Assembly: GCA_018881555.1 (NCBI GenBank)
Contig: JACAXG010000007.1
Span: forward strand, 16,225,235-16,289,234
From: Amblyornis subalaris
Taxonomy: Eukaryota > Chordata > Aves > Passeriformes > Ptilonorhynchidae
Direction of reading: 5' to 3'
DNA: 64,000 bases
In this document: positions 43,872 to 56,421 of the stretch, piece by piece
Layout: each line of letters begins with the position of its first letter
Numbering within the stretch: position 1 is the first letter of the stretch
The notes under the pieces: generated by a model
What the model was told of the DNA's origin: nothing
The model's input: only the letters and a program-made list of their open reading frames with translations
Database searches by the model: none
Made by a program: the position numbers and the translations under genes

Positions 43872-46800
43872 TCAAGATTACATTCATACTCACTGAAATT
43901 AAAAAAGAAACCCAAAGGAGTATTTATGTTATTGAGTGATCTATTTCTTCCTGTTAGGGAAGAAAACAGAACCCAGAGAAGGGTCTATGGGCGTAAAAAA
44001 ATATTTCAAATAACTTGCTTATCATGTCCTTCTCTTCTAACTGTCCCACATTGCCTTTTCAGAGAAGAGCTCAGCACAGAAACTGGTGCTTAATTAGGTT
44101 TAATTTTTGCTTTGCTCTTTCAGTTCACCTTTAAAAGTTGAGAGCCATGGCTTTTCATGAGGTATGCCAGAAAGTGCTGGAAACAATGCTCTGTGCACTC
44201 TGTTGCAGATCCCTCCTTGGAGTCAGTGACTGCATGGCTCTCTCTCCACTCCCACATCCCCAGGGATTTCTCAAGGACAGGCAGTCTATTTTTCTCTTTA
44301 CAGTGTCCATAGCCATCCTAATTAGTTTGAACCAAGCTATAAGGATTAACGAGATCCCCTCAGTAAGAGGCTTTGCAGAAAGGGTGACCTCCCACCCTCC
44401 CAAGTTGTATGTGTGTGAGCTCAGTTGTGGATATTTGAAGCACTGTACGTGGTAGACCTGCATTCAGAAATGGCACAGGAGACTACTACAGTATTTTCCC
44501 TTTAATCTCTAGAAACCAGACACCGAATTTTTCCCTTACACAATTTTATGCCGGTATAAATGCCACCAAAGTTGACAAAAAAATTCTGATATCTACAGGC
44601 CTGACAGGAGATAACAGATCCCTGAATGTACCCTCTCTGGACTTCAAGGTTTTGATGTGCTGCTTCTAATACTCAAATTATCTGGCCTTCTCATTTCCCT
44701 ATCTAGGTTACCATATGCTATTAATCATATAAACACTATTGACTTTTTTTCTGTTGCAATCATTGATTTCGACCTATCTTCTGGAACTTTTGACTGCTTT
44801 TATAAAACGGCTATGTTGCCATGACAGAAACTAGATTTGTTTTAATAGGATAACAAAACATGAATGCAGAGAACTTGGAAACTGCAGGTCTGCAAAGATT
44901 TGCAGTGACAATGCTTTGGGAAAATTGATAAAGCCACGTGTGAAGCAGTGTTGTTGGGAGCTGATAAGGATTAAATGTGAAGACAAAAAAAAGCACAAAG
45001 TGGTTTGTTAAACAGAACATGTGCCCAGTTCACAAAAAAGGTGAGGTTAGAGAGGACATCAAAACCAGGGCCCTGAAGTGAGTTCAGACTTTTGTATCCC
45101 AGTGTGATTTCTTCTTAGTGCTAAGATCAATGGGATTTTACCTTGGCTGTTTTAGAAGTTTCCCATAACAAAACTGCTGAGTTCTCACTATGCAGCTGAT
45201 ATCCTGGCTATTCTGCAGAAAAAAATCTCCTGAGCACAGATTTTGCTTTCCATTACCAGTCAGGATAACTCCAGGCTTCAGCAAAACGAACCTGGATTGA
45301 CACCAGTGCCAGTCAGAACACAATATCCTGCCTGGAAAGTGAGGCCTTCAGAAAATTTTCCTATGTTTGTAACAATTTCTATTTTGAATTGCCATTCTGT
45401 TTTACCAATTATTAAAAGAAACAAAAATTATCTTTCTTATTCCTTTTATTGTTCTTGAAGCTTCTACTCCTAATTCTGCCACCATTATTAAACAAGTCCT
45501 CCTCATGCTCTTTAGTAAAGGTACTTATGTTAGAGGGATATGCTTTCTACCTACTTTTGATTAAATAATGCTCAAGTCGAGGCCTACTGAAGACAGAAAA
45601 TCTCCCTCTGACAAAGTGTATAAAAGTTTAATTACTACAAAATACTGCACATATTGTGCAAGTTTCCACTGCATTTCCCAGTGCTCTTCTTTCACTCCCA
45701 CCACAGTGGGCTGTAACCACCTTTGTCTCTAATACCAGACATAATTGCATGTTAGTTTATCTGTATTTTAGCTGTCCTCTCCTGAATCTCATCTAATCTT
45801 TTAATTTCAGTTCTGTGGTGAGAAGCCCTAAACTGCACACATTTCTGACTGCATTCTTACCAAGGCTGCCAGAAAGTTGTTGCTCAGAAAGAAGCAAGAG
45901 TTATTTATTTCAGTCACTCATTCCTATCCTTAGCAGGTCAGGCTAAGCTGCACTAGGGACATTTACTTCTGTAGAAGGCTTAGCTAAATGTGGAAACTCA
46001 TATACCATATTACATCTGTATCACAGATATTAGTCCCTAGTACACTAAGGATGGCAGAGCTAGAGAAATGTTATTTCTTTGTAAGACAACTCATTCTTTT
46101 TTTAGATCTATCTTTGTGTTATTTTTGCAACATAGCTATAGANTCTTTTAACCCTTTCACTCAGAATACCTCCCACTAAATACACCACACTGCCATCATC
46201 CACTAGTATTTCCTCTAAACCAACAAACCTGAAGGGATGAGCAACACAGATAACTCAGTTTTTAAATATTAATTCTCTTAAACCAGTCTAAACCAGCCAA
46301 TCATCCTTGGTCACTTCTAAAAGGTTACACCAATCTGATGCTGTACTCCATACTTGACACCTCTCTCCTGGTGGCTGTCACACCGTCATGCCAGCTTGAA
46401 AATGATCTATAAAAAAAGCTATATTTGTCCTATTTTACAGAGACAGTGTTAAGAAAAACACTTTTTCCCCTTGTTCAGAAATACCACCCATTTCAGAAGA
46501 ATCCAGAAAAAACATGCCTTCTTGAAATGATGCTTAAGACACAGAATGTCATAGAAACCATGTCTGGAGGATTAAAGGAATATATGCTCTTGTTTTCACA
46601 TTGTCAAGACAATATTAAAAACCAAAAAATACATGGTTGCTATACACTGGACGACAACAACAACAGGTCATTTCTTTGAGAAAGTGCTTGTAAATCCCTC
46701 CTTAGAGCTGTTTCTTGCACTTGACCCAAACTGCNCCACTGCTGTTGCAGCGAGCCTGGGGGTAGCCCAAAAACCCCCACTGAGGGCTCTGGCATAAGTG

Positions 46801-48599
46801 CCTGACAGCAGGAGAACTCTGCTACTGAAAAATGTAGAATTTTGTCCAGGCAGCCTCTTACATACTGTTAAGAAGTTTTTGCATATTGTAGTTTAGGTGT
46901 TGCAACAAATTTGGAGGAGGTTGGCTGTTACCTCTGTCGTGATATGATACCACTGCATGTAATCTTCAAAACAAGTTAACAACGAAAGACTGTATGAAGG
47001 TCTTTAAAATTCTGGTGAAAATGGGGCATGCTGTCCCTGAGGAAAAACCACCCTGGAGTAAATANCTCTGGATTTCACCTTCAGCTAAAAAAAATAAAAT
47101 CATTCATAACTCTACCTTTCATTCCCATTGCTTGATTTTATGTTTTATTTTATTTTAAATGTATGGCCACAATTTGTAGTCTAACTGTAAGCTACCATAT
47201 TGCATGTGTACTTATTTGTGCTGCAATGTANTAGAGCTATGGTGTGACACAGCTGATGGAAATAAAATACACCATAAATTTCAAATGTCTGCATTTACTT
47301 TGACAGTTAAGGTGCCTGCATTATGCAGAAGAAATAACAGAAATCATAAACTGCATTTTAAATGCCATGATAGTNTTAACCACAGAAAGTGTGTGATCCG
47401 TAAAGGAATAAAACTCTACTATTTAAACATGAACTCCAAATGGTATTGTTTCCTAAAAATCTAGTACTGGTTTCAGTGAAGTCAAATGTCTATTGGCTTT
47501 AATGTCTTTTTGATTGGAGATTTCCTTGCATATTTCAAAATGTAAAAAATATACACACAAGCTCTACAAAAGCTGAAAAACAGGCCAAGTCCTCACACTT
47601 ATTTTCTGCTGTATGTCATGTCCCCATAATTTTTTCCATNAATATGAAAAATGTTTCAAATATGCATCCAACAATTTTGAGATACATACATTTTGCAATG
47701 CAAACTGTATTCCTTCCTGTATCAGACTTAATTCTAAATTAATATCACGNGAAAAAAGGCAGCAAAAACAAGAACAAAACAAAAATCAAAACCACAAGAA
47801 AGCTTACTAGTCCTGATAATTAGTATAACTTTCTGTGTTAAAAGATTTCTTGAAGAGATGCTGAACACTTAAGATTTCTTAACCACAACAAATCTAAATA
47901 CAAAATTAAAGTTAATTTCAATCCATTGGCAGGGGATTTTGATCCATTGACAGGGGAAAGGGGAAAGACAAGACAACACCTCTGTAAACAACCACCCTGT
48001 CCAAGTAATGTGAAATTCAGCAAACATTTATATTCCTGAAGCTATGGAGTTGTTCAAACTCATCCTGACCTTTCAAATTCCTGGATAACCACACCAAAAC
48101 CTAAGAAAACATGTATCCTCTGATACCAGGCTGTGCTCAATGTTCAAGGGTCTTCATAACCCAACTTGACTTTGTGCTCTTGAGCTTTTGGGTTCCTCCA
48201 TGTAAGGCACCCCTAGATCTGACTCTGAAGACCTAAGAAAATCCCCCAGTGCTCCAGCTTGTGCAGTGCTTGTGCCTGTCAGTGCTGGTCATGGTATATT
48301 CTTGAGCTGAGTTTGAGACCAGGGNCCTTACAAGTGAGAAATCACATGGGCGATCTTATTCTCACAGTTCAATGAAATAAATGAAGTATCAAATTTAGAA
48401 ACTCTTGTGTGTTTCTCATCTGAAAGTCTACCTCCCCTTTGCCCACAACACTGCATAGTAACCAAAATAATGTTTCAAACTCCAGTGGGAGAGACATGCA
48501 TCCTAGTAGAAATCTTCTGCCTTTAACATGTCCAGAAATCAATCTTAATAACACCAAACATTTTCAGCTGACTGAGATATTCAATTGAAAGAATTAAAC
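43872..48599. other. Unique AT-rich non-coding DNA
   Basis: About 4.7 kb with no recognisable exon or transposon. Two overlapping frames at 44.14-44.46 kb on opposite strands have no motif. A short imperfect duplication lies at 47921-47956. Confidence 0.55.
47921..47956 (+). repeat. Imperfect 15-bp duplication, 21-base period
   Basis: 'atccattggcagggg' (47921-47935) and 'atccattgacagggg' (47942-47956) differ at one base. Confidence 0.85.
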
Positions 48600-49468
48600 A
48601 AGACTAGCATACAACCACAGTTCAAATTGTTCATGCAGGCTTGTAAGAAGTGGTGAAAAGTGAAGCCATGGGAAGAAGCATCTATTCTTTTTTAATTAGG
48701 TGAAAATGAAAGATGTAAAACAACCTACTGCATTTCCAGGTCTTTGGGGGTTTGATTGAAAGGCCACCCACTCCTGCTTTAATTGCTNGAAAAGGAGTTT
48801 CCTCCTTATTCATTTGCATCTCTTTCTTGTCCCATTTTTTTCAGTGAGATGATTTAACAGCACTGTCCACCGAACAAAAAAAAAGCCTGATTAATGTGCA
48901 GCAGCTGGCATTATAGCATATACATTCATGTTAGTGATGGAAGAGCCTCATGTAATTGCACCAGAAATTGGATGAAATAATGAAAAATTTAACACAGCCT
49001 TTGTCTTTATACGTTACAGTGGAATGGCTGGGAGGTCAGGAAGTGGGAAACAGCTAGGGGAGTTTTATATGCTTTTCTGGTAAAAATTTGTTTAACGCAT
49101 GCCCATGATTAAAAAGAATGTGGTATCCCACTGCGACACAGAGGTACAAGAGAGGGAATAATAAATTGGTGGCATTGACAAGGTGTCATTTGTTATCTGC
49201 TTTAAAATGTCAGGTCATGTCATTGCACTGAAATATTTTCTCTCTTGATGTATGTCTTACAAAGCAAGTTCAATGTTTGGCACTTTTAGATTTCAATAAA
49301 AGAAAACAGCTTTTAATCTGGAAAGCAGAGTAACCACCAGGAAAATAAGGTCAATTCAAGGCTCCTATTTGAACACCTTTTCACAAGCCTCTCAAAAAAG
49401 CCTACTCTAAGGGGCCTGGTTCATCTTGGAGCCCTATTTTTACTTATAGAGCCCTAGCTGGCTTTCCG

Positions 49469-49500
49469 CCTCTTTTTTTTTTTTCCCTCTTTTTTAAAAA
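49469..49500 (+). repeat. T-rich tract
   Basis: Two T runs around 'ccctc', then a run of A. Confidence 0.8.
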
Positions 49501-50736
49501 ATTAAGTATGTTTCTGTGATTTCAGCACCGAAAAGTAAAAAAAGAGAGAAATTTTAATTTTTTTAGAACTTCAGTCTTGTGATAAATAGATCAACTTTTT
49601 GATCACAGAAACTATTAAGGGAATGTTTCCCAGGCTGACATTCACTATGTGCTGGAAATACAGATGGGGGAATTAAAATAAGTTATGACATTATATTAAT
49701 GACAAAATCCATGAAATAAACCAGATATCTTATAGGAGAAGAGAGCAGTTATTATGTTTTCATTTTTTGCCTTATTGGAGAATAAACTTTTTTCATAAAA
49801 AAACATAAATCTATCAGAAACATGGAAGATGAAAATGTAGGGGAATGGACTGATAATGATAGAACACAATGCAACTTCAAATCAAGTCACAAATTTAACT
49901 CACAGGATGCATTTGTGCTGGTGAAGGGTTATGGAAAAAAACCTGAAGCTTTCTTCTACAAAGTGTTCACATGCACAATTCTTAATGAACCTGACTGTTA
50001 GTTATGTCTTGAACCTACTCTCCAAGGAGTTATGTTATTCTTTGGGAAACATGCCTAAAATAAAACAATATGACAGGGATGAGAGTAGGCAGCACCGAAT
50101 TTAAACCTAACTCAACTGATGTTTTTATGGGTGGTAAAGGGTGTACAAAAGGGACAGACTATGAAGATCCCTAGCTTGGCAGGACGGGCATGGAACAAGA
50201 AGAAAAAACAAAAGNGTGAAAAGTTTTTTTTCTAACTCATTCTCCAAACCAAGGACTGGATCCTGCTTATTTAAGCTATTTTGGATGGTTTTTTCCTTCA
50301 TCTGTGTGATACATTCAGCTTATCATTGCTCAGGTGAATCCTAAAACCAGTTTCTTCCAAATGAAGTTATTAAATATTTCTGGCCAATTTTATCTCCACC
50401 AGTTATTGTGCATTTATCCAGAGGAAAATTTGGAAATACAGCAGGTACTGCCATAGAAATGAAGATCCTAGCATTGCAACTAGGCTTAATTCTGCTTCCT
50501 CTGTACATAGAATAGCTTCACCGAAATCAGCAGCTGCTCTTTTTTTCCTGCCATCCTAATGAAGATCGGATCCTAGTCCAGTAAACCTCTGTTTGTCCAG
50601 TTCAACCATATCTCAGCACCAGTAATATTCAGACAGTCTCTCCTTACCACAACTCCTCTGGATTTATTTCCCAGAATTTCAGGAGCTAAACACAGTAGTG
50701 GGAGAGCTGAGGAGAAACANAGTGAAATTGGGTACA

Positions 50737-50750
50737 AAAAAAAAAAAAAA
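50737..50750 (+). repeat. Poly(A) run
   Basis: About fourteen A in a row, flanked by non-repetitive DNA. Confidence 0.85.
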
Positions 50751-51189
50751 TCTATACCAGGTCTGTATTAAAAAACAATACACATCAATTTGGCCTTGTT
50801 TCCTGGGCACTAATTGCTTTCAGTGCTAATGACTAGTTTGTACAACCTCATACTGTAAAGTGTAACTTCTGATCAGCACCTCGCGGAACACAGAGCAAGT
50901 TCCCTGGCATTTTTCACATTTCTATAGTCCAGCCAGGAAGTTTTACATCACCTTCAACTGAATGCCTTGAAGACACTAGAAAAAGCAAGCACCTTCAGTT
51001 ATGAGGCAATGTTTCACTGCAGCTATTATGGTACAATTGTTTAGGCTAGCGGAGTAATAAATGGCCCAATTGTCTGCAGGAAACCAGGGATTGTCAGGCA
51101 GGGAGGATTATTGCTGTTGTCTGGGGTTTATTAGCTAGCATTTTGATTCAATGCCTGATACAGACTCATAATTAAAATTTAATTTGTGT

Positions 51190-51220
51190 GAGAGCTTGTG
51201 AGAGAGAGACAGACAGAGAA
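51190..51220 (+). repeat. GA-rich microsatellite
   Basis: 'gtgagagagagacagacaga' pattern with interruptions. Confidence 0.75.
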
Positions 51221-51250
51221 AATATTCATGCATTGTACAGGTGACAGGGA

Positions 51251-54220
51251 GAGATTTTTTTTTTCTCTGCATCCTCTCTGGTTCCAGTGAGAGATTTGGG
51301 AAGTTTCTAGGGGGGTGGCACAGCAGAGAAACTCAAAGCTGAAAAACACCCTGATCTCTACAGTTAAAAATCCATTACAGTGCATGAAAAATCATTGAAA
51401 ATACACGCATAGTTACCTGAAACTAGCTAGAAAATATTAACCATACAGGTGCTTGAGAAATCTCACTTCTCCAGAATCTAGGCATGNCTTAAGGATGTCA
51501 GAGAAATGCCTTCATTCCCTTTAGGATACCAATCTCGTAATTCATTCCTAAAAGTATTAATATACTCTTTGAACAATTCTACTCCTGGAGGAGAAGGAAT
51601 TGCTTCTATCACTCAGTTATCATTGTAATAATCTAGAAATTGAAGGTACATAATTTTTGGTTTGATTTTGTTTGGGGGGGCTTTTATGCATCATCATATT
51701 TATATAAGACCTCTGTCATTCAAGTGTTGGGATGCTAATACAAAGTTTTACCACGGGATATATTTCAACAGTCTTATCCCACTTANTGGAATAAATGCAG
51801 GTTTTACTACTAGCAGTGTTAGCAAGATCTTACCACTTCTAAATGCAGATTACCAGGAAATATTTTTTACACTAAGTAAACCAACATTAGGATAGTTTAT
51901 TTTATATTTCGGTCTGGGAATATTTTGCATTGTTATTGAAACATCATTATGACCTGANCTCATTTTAGCAGCGGGAAATAAGTATTTAGCATCTATTGCC
52001 TGCAGTGGAGGGAGCTGCTGCCATAGTTCCACATGTTCCACAACTTCCAAAACACACAGACATGCTCAAACTATCATTGCTAGTAATTCCTTTGATATTA
52101 GAAGCTGTGAGGTGCTGCTTCTCCACTGCTGTAATCATCTGTCACATGCCTATAAACTCTTTGCTTAATAAGAGTCCACTTATGAATTAGAGATCATTCA
52201 GACTTTCCTGGAGCATTTTCTGAGAGACAAATCATAAAAACTAAACCAATTACAATTTACTGATGTGCAGCTATAGCAGTGGACATTATTACCTTCCCTT
52301 AGATTTATTTAGGNGACAAACAACAGGAATGCCAGGCTGCAAACTGAATTGTGCAGGCTTCACAGCATACGTGTCTTATCTGTTTCCCCATCACTGACCA
52401 GATTATGTCCTAGGGCTTGTTCTGTGATTCTTCAGGTTCTCAAAAAGATACATGATTGATATAATAAAGGGCTTTTGTTTCGTTTGAAAGATTATGATGA
52501 TACACAAAACTCTTTCCCCTCCAACTGATTTCAGATGAATAACACCATAAAACACTTTTACTTTTTAAAATTTTTTTTGTAATTTTAACAAGCTTTCTAG
52601 GCCTGGAANTTAAACAGTGGTCTATGCATCTAGTGGATGCCAATTGTCTCTTACTGTTTCCTAGAATTTTTTTTTAAATAATTAATTAGAATGAAAGTAA
52701 ATGTCTATGAAAATTTGCAATAAGGAATAAAAATTATTTGGAAAGAGAACCATTGAACAATGGCTGAAATTAAAAATGATAGATTTTTTTTTTTCTTTTT
52801 AAAAAGAAACACATTTCTTTTACATGGAATTCAATTAAATACTTTGTTGTGTCAAAACCCAAGTATTTAATTTCATATTTTTGCTCTTAACACTATTGAA
52901 TTATATTTTAGTACATAAAATGTGATTTTGAAACACCTGAGACATTTCATTTGAAATTGGCCAATATTAAGCACTTTGCCTTTTCCTAAATTTGTGTTTT
53001 CTGAAGAAGTCATTTGTAAATCTAGGTGGAATTCCCCACAAAATTCTAACCTCCCGGAATCCTAATACTAAACATATGAACCTGTGTCTGACTTGTTGCA
53101 AATAATTTTTTCCAGCTTTTCTTTCGTTATAACAATAAGGTATTTAAATACTGACAGTATTAAAAATATTTAAATATTTAAAAATATTTAAATATTGAAA
53201 AACCAGGAGGATAACAGGGATTTGCAAACAAATACATCTAATTTTGTGATCTTACTAGCACAGTTCCCAAAAGTAACAAAAAAAAAAGTATTTGAACAAA
53301 TGTGAGATATCTGTTTTTTTGAAACTCTTACTGTCAAAATTCTGAAAAAAATTTNAAAAATGCTATTAGAAGCTGGCTATAAAACAGTAACACTGACAGG
53401 TAGAANTAAACAATTTTCGCACCCTTCCTCCTTTAGTCTGGATTTCACAGACAGTAGTTTACATTCTGGTCATTAAAACACAAATTCTTTTACAAGAAGA
53501 CACCAAAGTTTTGTGGATGATAATCACAAACACAACTTTCTAAATGTTATAAGAAGCCTTTTTATACAAATACTTATTGACATTGATAGAAAAGCATTGA
53601 ACTACAACACATGCAAAGGAAAAGTTTTCTAATAGACTTCTAGCATCTTCCTTGGAAGTTTCAGTCTTAAAGTATACAAAAGGTATANTATCTGAACTGA
53701 CAATGCTTAAATCTGTTTTTGTTTTGAAGCACCATCCTTTGATAAAACAAATTCTCTTAAAATACAGCACTGTTTATCAAGATACTGAAATCAAGACAGA
53801 GATAAAAACTTGCATATTTTATTATTATTAATGTCTGNGTCCAGTACATGAATGTACTCACCCTGCCATTTCCATGTTTGCACCTATTATGAACAGATAA
53901 GTTGGATGTGGCGGGCTGGAGGCCCTCTCTCCCCTGATTTCCCTCCTGACAGAGCTCACTGCAGAGGAGGTGACAGGCAGATGACCCCTCTTAAGCAAAT
54001 TACAACATGCCAGTGACATGAGAGCACTCCAGGAAGCATTCACAGGCAAAGGGAGGCAGCCCTCAGTGAGTAACACGCAGCATTTTGGGAATCTGAGATC
54101 CCAACAGAGAGCAGAGAGTATTCCAGAACGAAACACCATAAAAAGAGGTCCAAAAAAGTGTCCTCTTATTGGATCCAGAGCAAGTACCAAAAGATACTGA
54201 TAAACTNTCACATCTAACTC
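51251..54220. other. Very AT-rich non-coding DNA
   Basis: No exon or transposon is recognised. The 52.5-53.4 kb part is the most AT-rich of the window and holds a palindromic AT repeat. The 133-codon minus frame at 53858-54259 runs out of the LTR at 54.2 kb and has no motif. Confidence 0.55.
53162..53196. repeat. Duplicated AT palindrome
   Basis: The 17-base unit 'aaaaatatttaaatatt' occurs exactly at 53162-53178 and 53180-53196. Each copy contains the perfect 14-base palindrome 'aatatttaaatatt'. Such DNA can extrude cruciforms or promote slippage. Confidence 0.9.
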
Positions 54221-54702
54221 TGTGTGCTGGTTTCGGCTGGGATGGTTAATTTTCTTCATAGTAGCTGGTACGGGGCTGTGTTTGGGATTTGTGCTGGAAA
54301 CAATGTTGATAACACAGGGACNTTTTCATTATTGCTGAGCAGGGCTTGCACAATCAAGGGCTTTTCTACTCCTTATCCCACCCCACCAGCNAGGAGGAGT
54401 TGGGAGGGGACNCAGCCAGGACAGCTGACAACATANAAATCTGGGGGAAGAAGAAGGGAGCGGGGAATGTTCAGAGTGTTGGTGTTTGTCTTCCCAAATC
54501 ACTGTTACACGTGATGGAGTCCTGGTTTCGTAGGGATGGCNTGGGAAGTGGTGAATGAATTCCCTGTTTTGCTTTGCTTGTGNGCACNGTTTTTGCTGTT
54601 AAACTGCCTTTAACTCAACCCACAAGTTNTCTCACTATTACTCTTCTTGTTCTCTCCCCCATCCCAACAAGGCAGGACACTTTTTTGTTAAAATAAACTA
54701 CA
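54221..54702 (+). mobile_element. Solo LTR of an avian endogenous retrovirus (family 2, copy C)
   Basis: It starts 'tgtgtgctggtttcggctgg' and includes the blocks 'gttaattttcttcatagtag', 'ctggaaacaatgttgataac', 'attgctgagcagggcttg', 'gggaggggac', 'agctgacaac', a 'catanaaatctggggg' TATA-like stretch near 54434, 'gtgatggagtcctgg', 'gaattccctgttttgctttg' and 'ctcaacccacaag'. These are blocks I know from an abundant ERV LTR of birds. It is shorter than I would expect of a full copy, with material missing around the TATA-like stretch and at the 3' end, which I place at 'aaactaca' (54702) with low certainty. No target-site duplication is evident. About ten ambiguous bases fall inside, far denser than elsewhere. 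Confidence 0.8.
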
Positions 54703-55420
54703 GGCCTTGATNTTAGGTTTTGTCTTTTAGTTCTTGTGCCATGAGAAATAACCAAGCTACCTCCANCCAGGGCAGAATCTTACCAACTGCAAGATCACAG
54801 CCTAAATTAAAAAGAAAAAAATCACATTTTTGGAACCGATCCAGAAGTGAAGTGAATTCTTCTGTCTTTCATTAGAGCCTGACTGAAGGGCACAGATTAT
54901 ACCTGTCCATAAATTCCTCAAACTTTTTATAAGGATACAAAGGAATGACTTTGATCCCATATTAAAATAAATATTCACAAATAATAGTGCTGAATCAAGT
55001 GAAGAGTAACTTGGTCCCTATGACACTCTTCGAAATACAAAATCACTCTATTAATTTGAATAAAGTTTTGCAGTTTAACATTAACATCAAAAAGGTGAGA
55101 ACTGGGGCTACCAGAGCATATCTGCTTGAAAGGTGTCTCTCGAGTGATTAAAGTTTCACAAACACTGGTTTTCCTCCAGAATAATTCCACAGGGTGACAT
55201 TAAAAAGTCTTATTTTGTACCAGTCTTTGTGTTAAAATCTGATGGCAGTCAGCAGATCACAGCAGGGGGGTGGTAATTTAAAGGGAAATGCAGAGGACTG
55301 CCAGCAGAAGAGGTTGCACTTCAGTGGATCTCCAAGTGGCCATTGCTGCTGTATAAATAGCACAAAAAGGCAACACAGAGTGAATTTGCTGGTGAGGGAC
55401 AAGAACACTACAGACTTTAG
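54703..55420. other. Non-coding DNA after the LTR
   Basis: No clear exon. A minus-strand frame (54975-55190) and a plus-strand frame (55242-55442) are open, and neither has a recognised motif. Confidence 0.45.
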
Positions 55421-55938
55421 AAACACCAGAACAAAATGGTAGCAGGATCTTTTGCCCTACTCACCACACAGTCACCTGTAACCAAAAGCAGNGTGTTTCA
55501 GCAGAACCCTCAGCCCACAGCCTCAACAAGCACTGCCCTGTTGGAAAAAGAAACAAAAACCCAATCAACGTTGGTTCACTTCTGTTGGATTGGGTAACAA
55601 ATATAAGCAGCTATTAAGGAAGGTCGATGAGANGGAAACCCGTACAACCAGAACTGGGGCAGGCTGCAAAGTGCCCATAAAAGAACTGAAGCAACGCACA
55701 GCCATCCTNGAAAGCACGACACAGGGGATGAAANCCATTCTGGGTAGTATTAAAAGGCTGGAGAACAATATCCAAGGGGGATAAGCATTAACGAATTCTT
55801 AGGCGTGGAGAAGTCTAACCAAAAGCTAACTGAATTAATGCTCCCTGCTGACAGCAATATCCTACATACCCCACCGTCATGATGAAAACTGGTAGCGTGA
55901 TGCCTAATGAAAATTTTCTGCTCAAAGCAGGAAAATCT
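55421..55938 (+). pseudogene. Cluster of overlapping open frames, possible broken coding sequence
   Basis: Four plus-strand frames follow one another with overlaps: 55421-55597 (first ATG 55436), 55482-55784 (100 codons), 55754-55879 and 55852-55938. The first is Ser/Thr/Gln-rich. The second ends in a run with hydrophobic residues at 3-4 spacing over about four heptads, as in a coiled coil, broken off by a TAA at 55782. The third has a mixed, soluble-looking composition. A disordered part followed by a coiled coil occurs in many host proteins and in phosphoproteins of negative-strand RNA viruses, some of which leave fossils in bird genomes. I cannot assign either origin. A 100-codon frame is expected several times by chance in this window, so the whole could be accidental. 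Confidence 0.15.
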
Positions 55939-56120
55939 TAAATACAGCTGCTCGAGTCCCACAGTTGATAAGGTCTAACTGTACCAAAATCACTCCCAGG
56001 AAGCACTGGAGGACCTCTTCTTTATGCTGCTGAAATGGTGGCACACTATGCAGGACCACTATTCATCTGATTAGGAATATCCTTACTCCTTGCCTTCTAA
56101 GGACATATATAAAAACACAT

Positions 56121-56421
56121 ATGAAATACTACAAAGTCAAGCGACCTTACAATCCAGCACTTTACGTGAAAGCTAACAAACATCCTGGGGCATTTTTTCT
56201 TTCTGGTGAGCAAGAAAACAGAACAAGGGTACTTCAGAGGTCCACAACTCCTCCAGACATCATTCCAAAACTCACCAATGGTCACGTTCAGACAGCTCAG
56301 ATCCAAGTGTAAGAAGAAAGGAACTGAACTGATTCCTGTGCAAAGGGACAGATCAACAAGATCAATCAAGAGAGATGCAACACCACTGTGTCCTATTGCC
56401 TTAGCACTTTTGCTAGTCTGA
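56121..56421 (+). other. Two overlapping open frames, not recognised
   Basis: Frames 56121-56312 (63 codons) and 56206-56421 (71 codons) overlap in different phases. The first begins MKYYKVKRPYNPAL, basic and aromatic-rich. The second is Lys/Arg-rich with a hydrophobic C-terminus. They lie 180 bases beyond the broken frames and might belong to the same relic, or be chance. Confidence 0.1.

Larger units (their letters stand above)
48600..51250. other. Repeat-poor desert segment resembling conserved regulatory DNA
   Basis: There is no transposon and almost no open frame above 60 codons over 2.6 kb, which is unusual for this window. Parts such as 48.88-49.31 and 51.05-51.19 kb have complex AT-rich texture with E-box (CAGCTG at 48902) and TAAT motifs, typical of vertebrate developmental enhancers. 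Conservation cannot be judged from one sequence. Confidence 0.25.

Noticed and set aside
53858..54259. 133-codon minus-strand frame
   Set aside because: It starts inside the LTR at 54.2 kb and runs into unique DNA, so it would be a chance fusion. No motif is seen.
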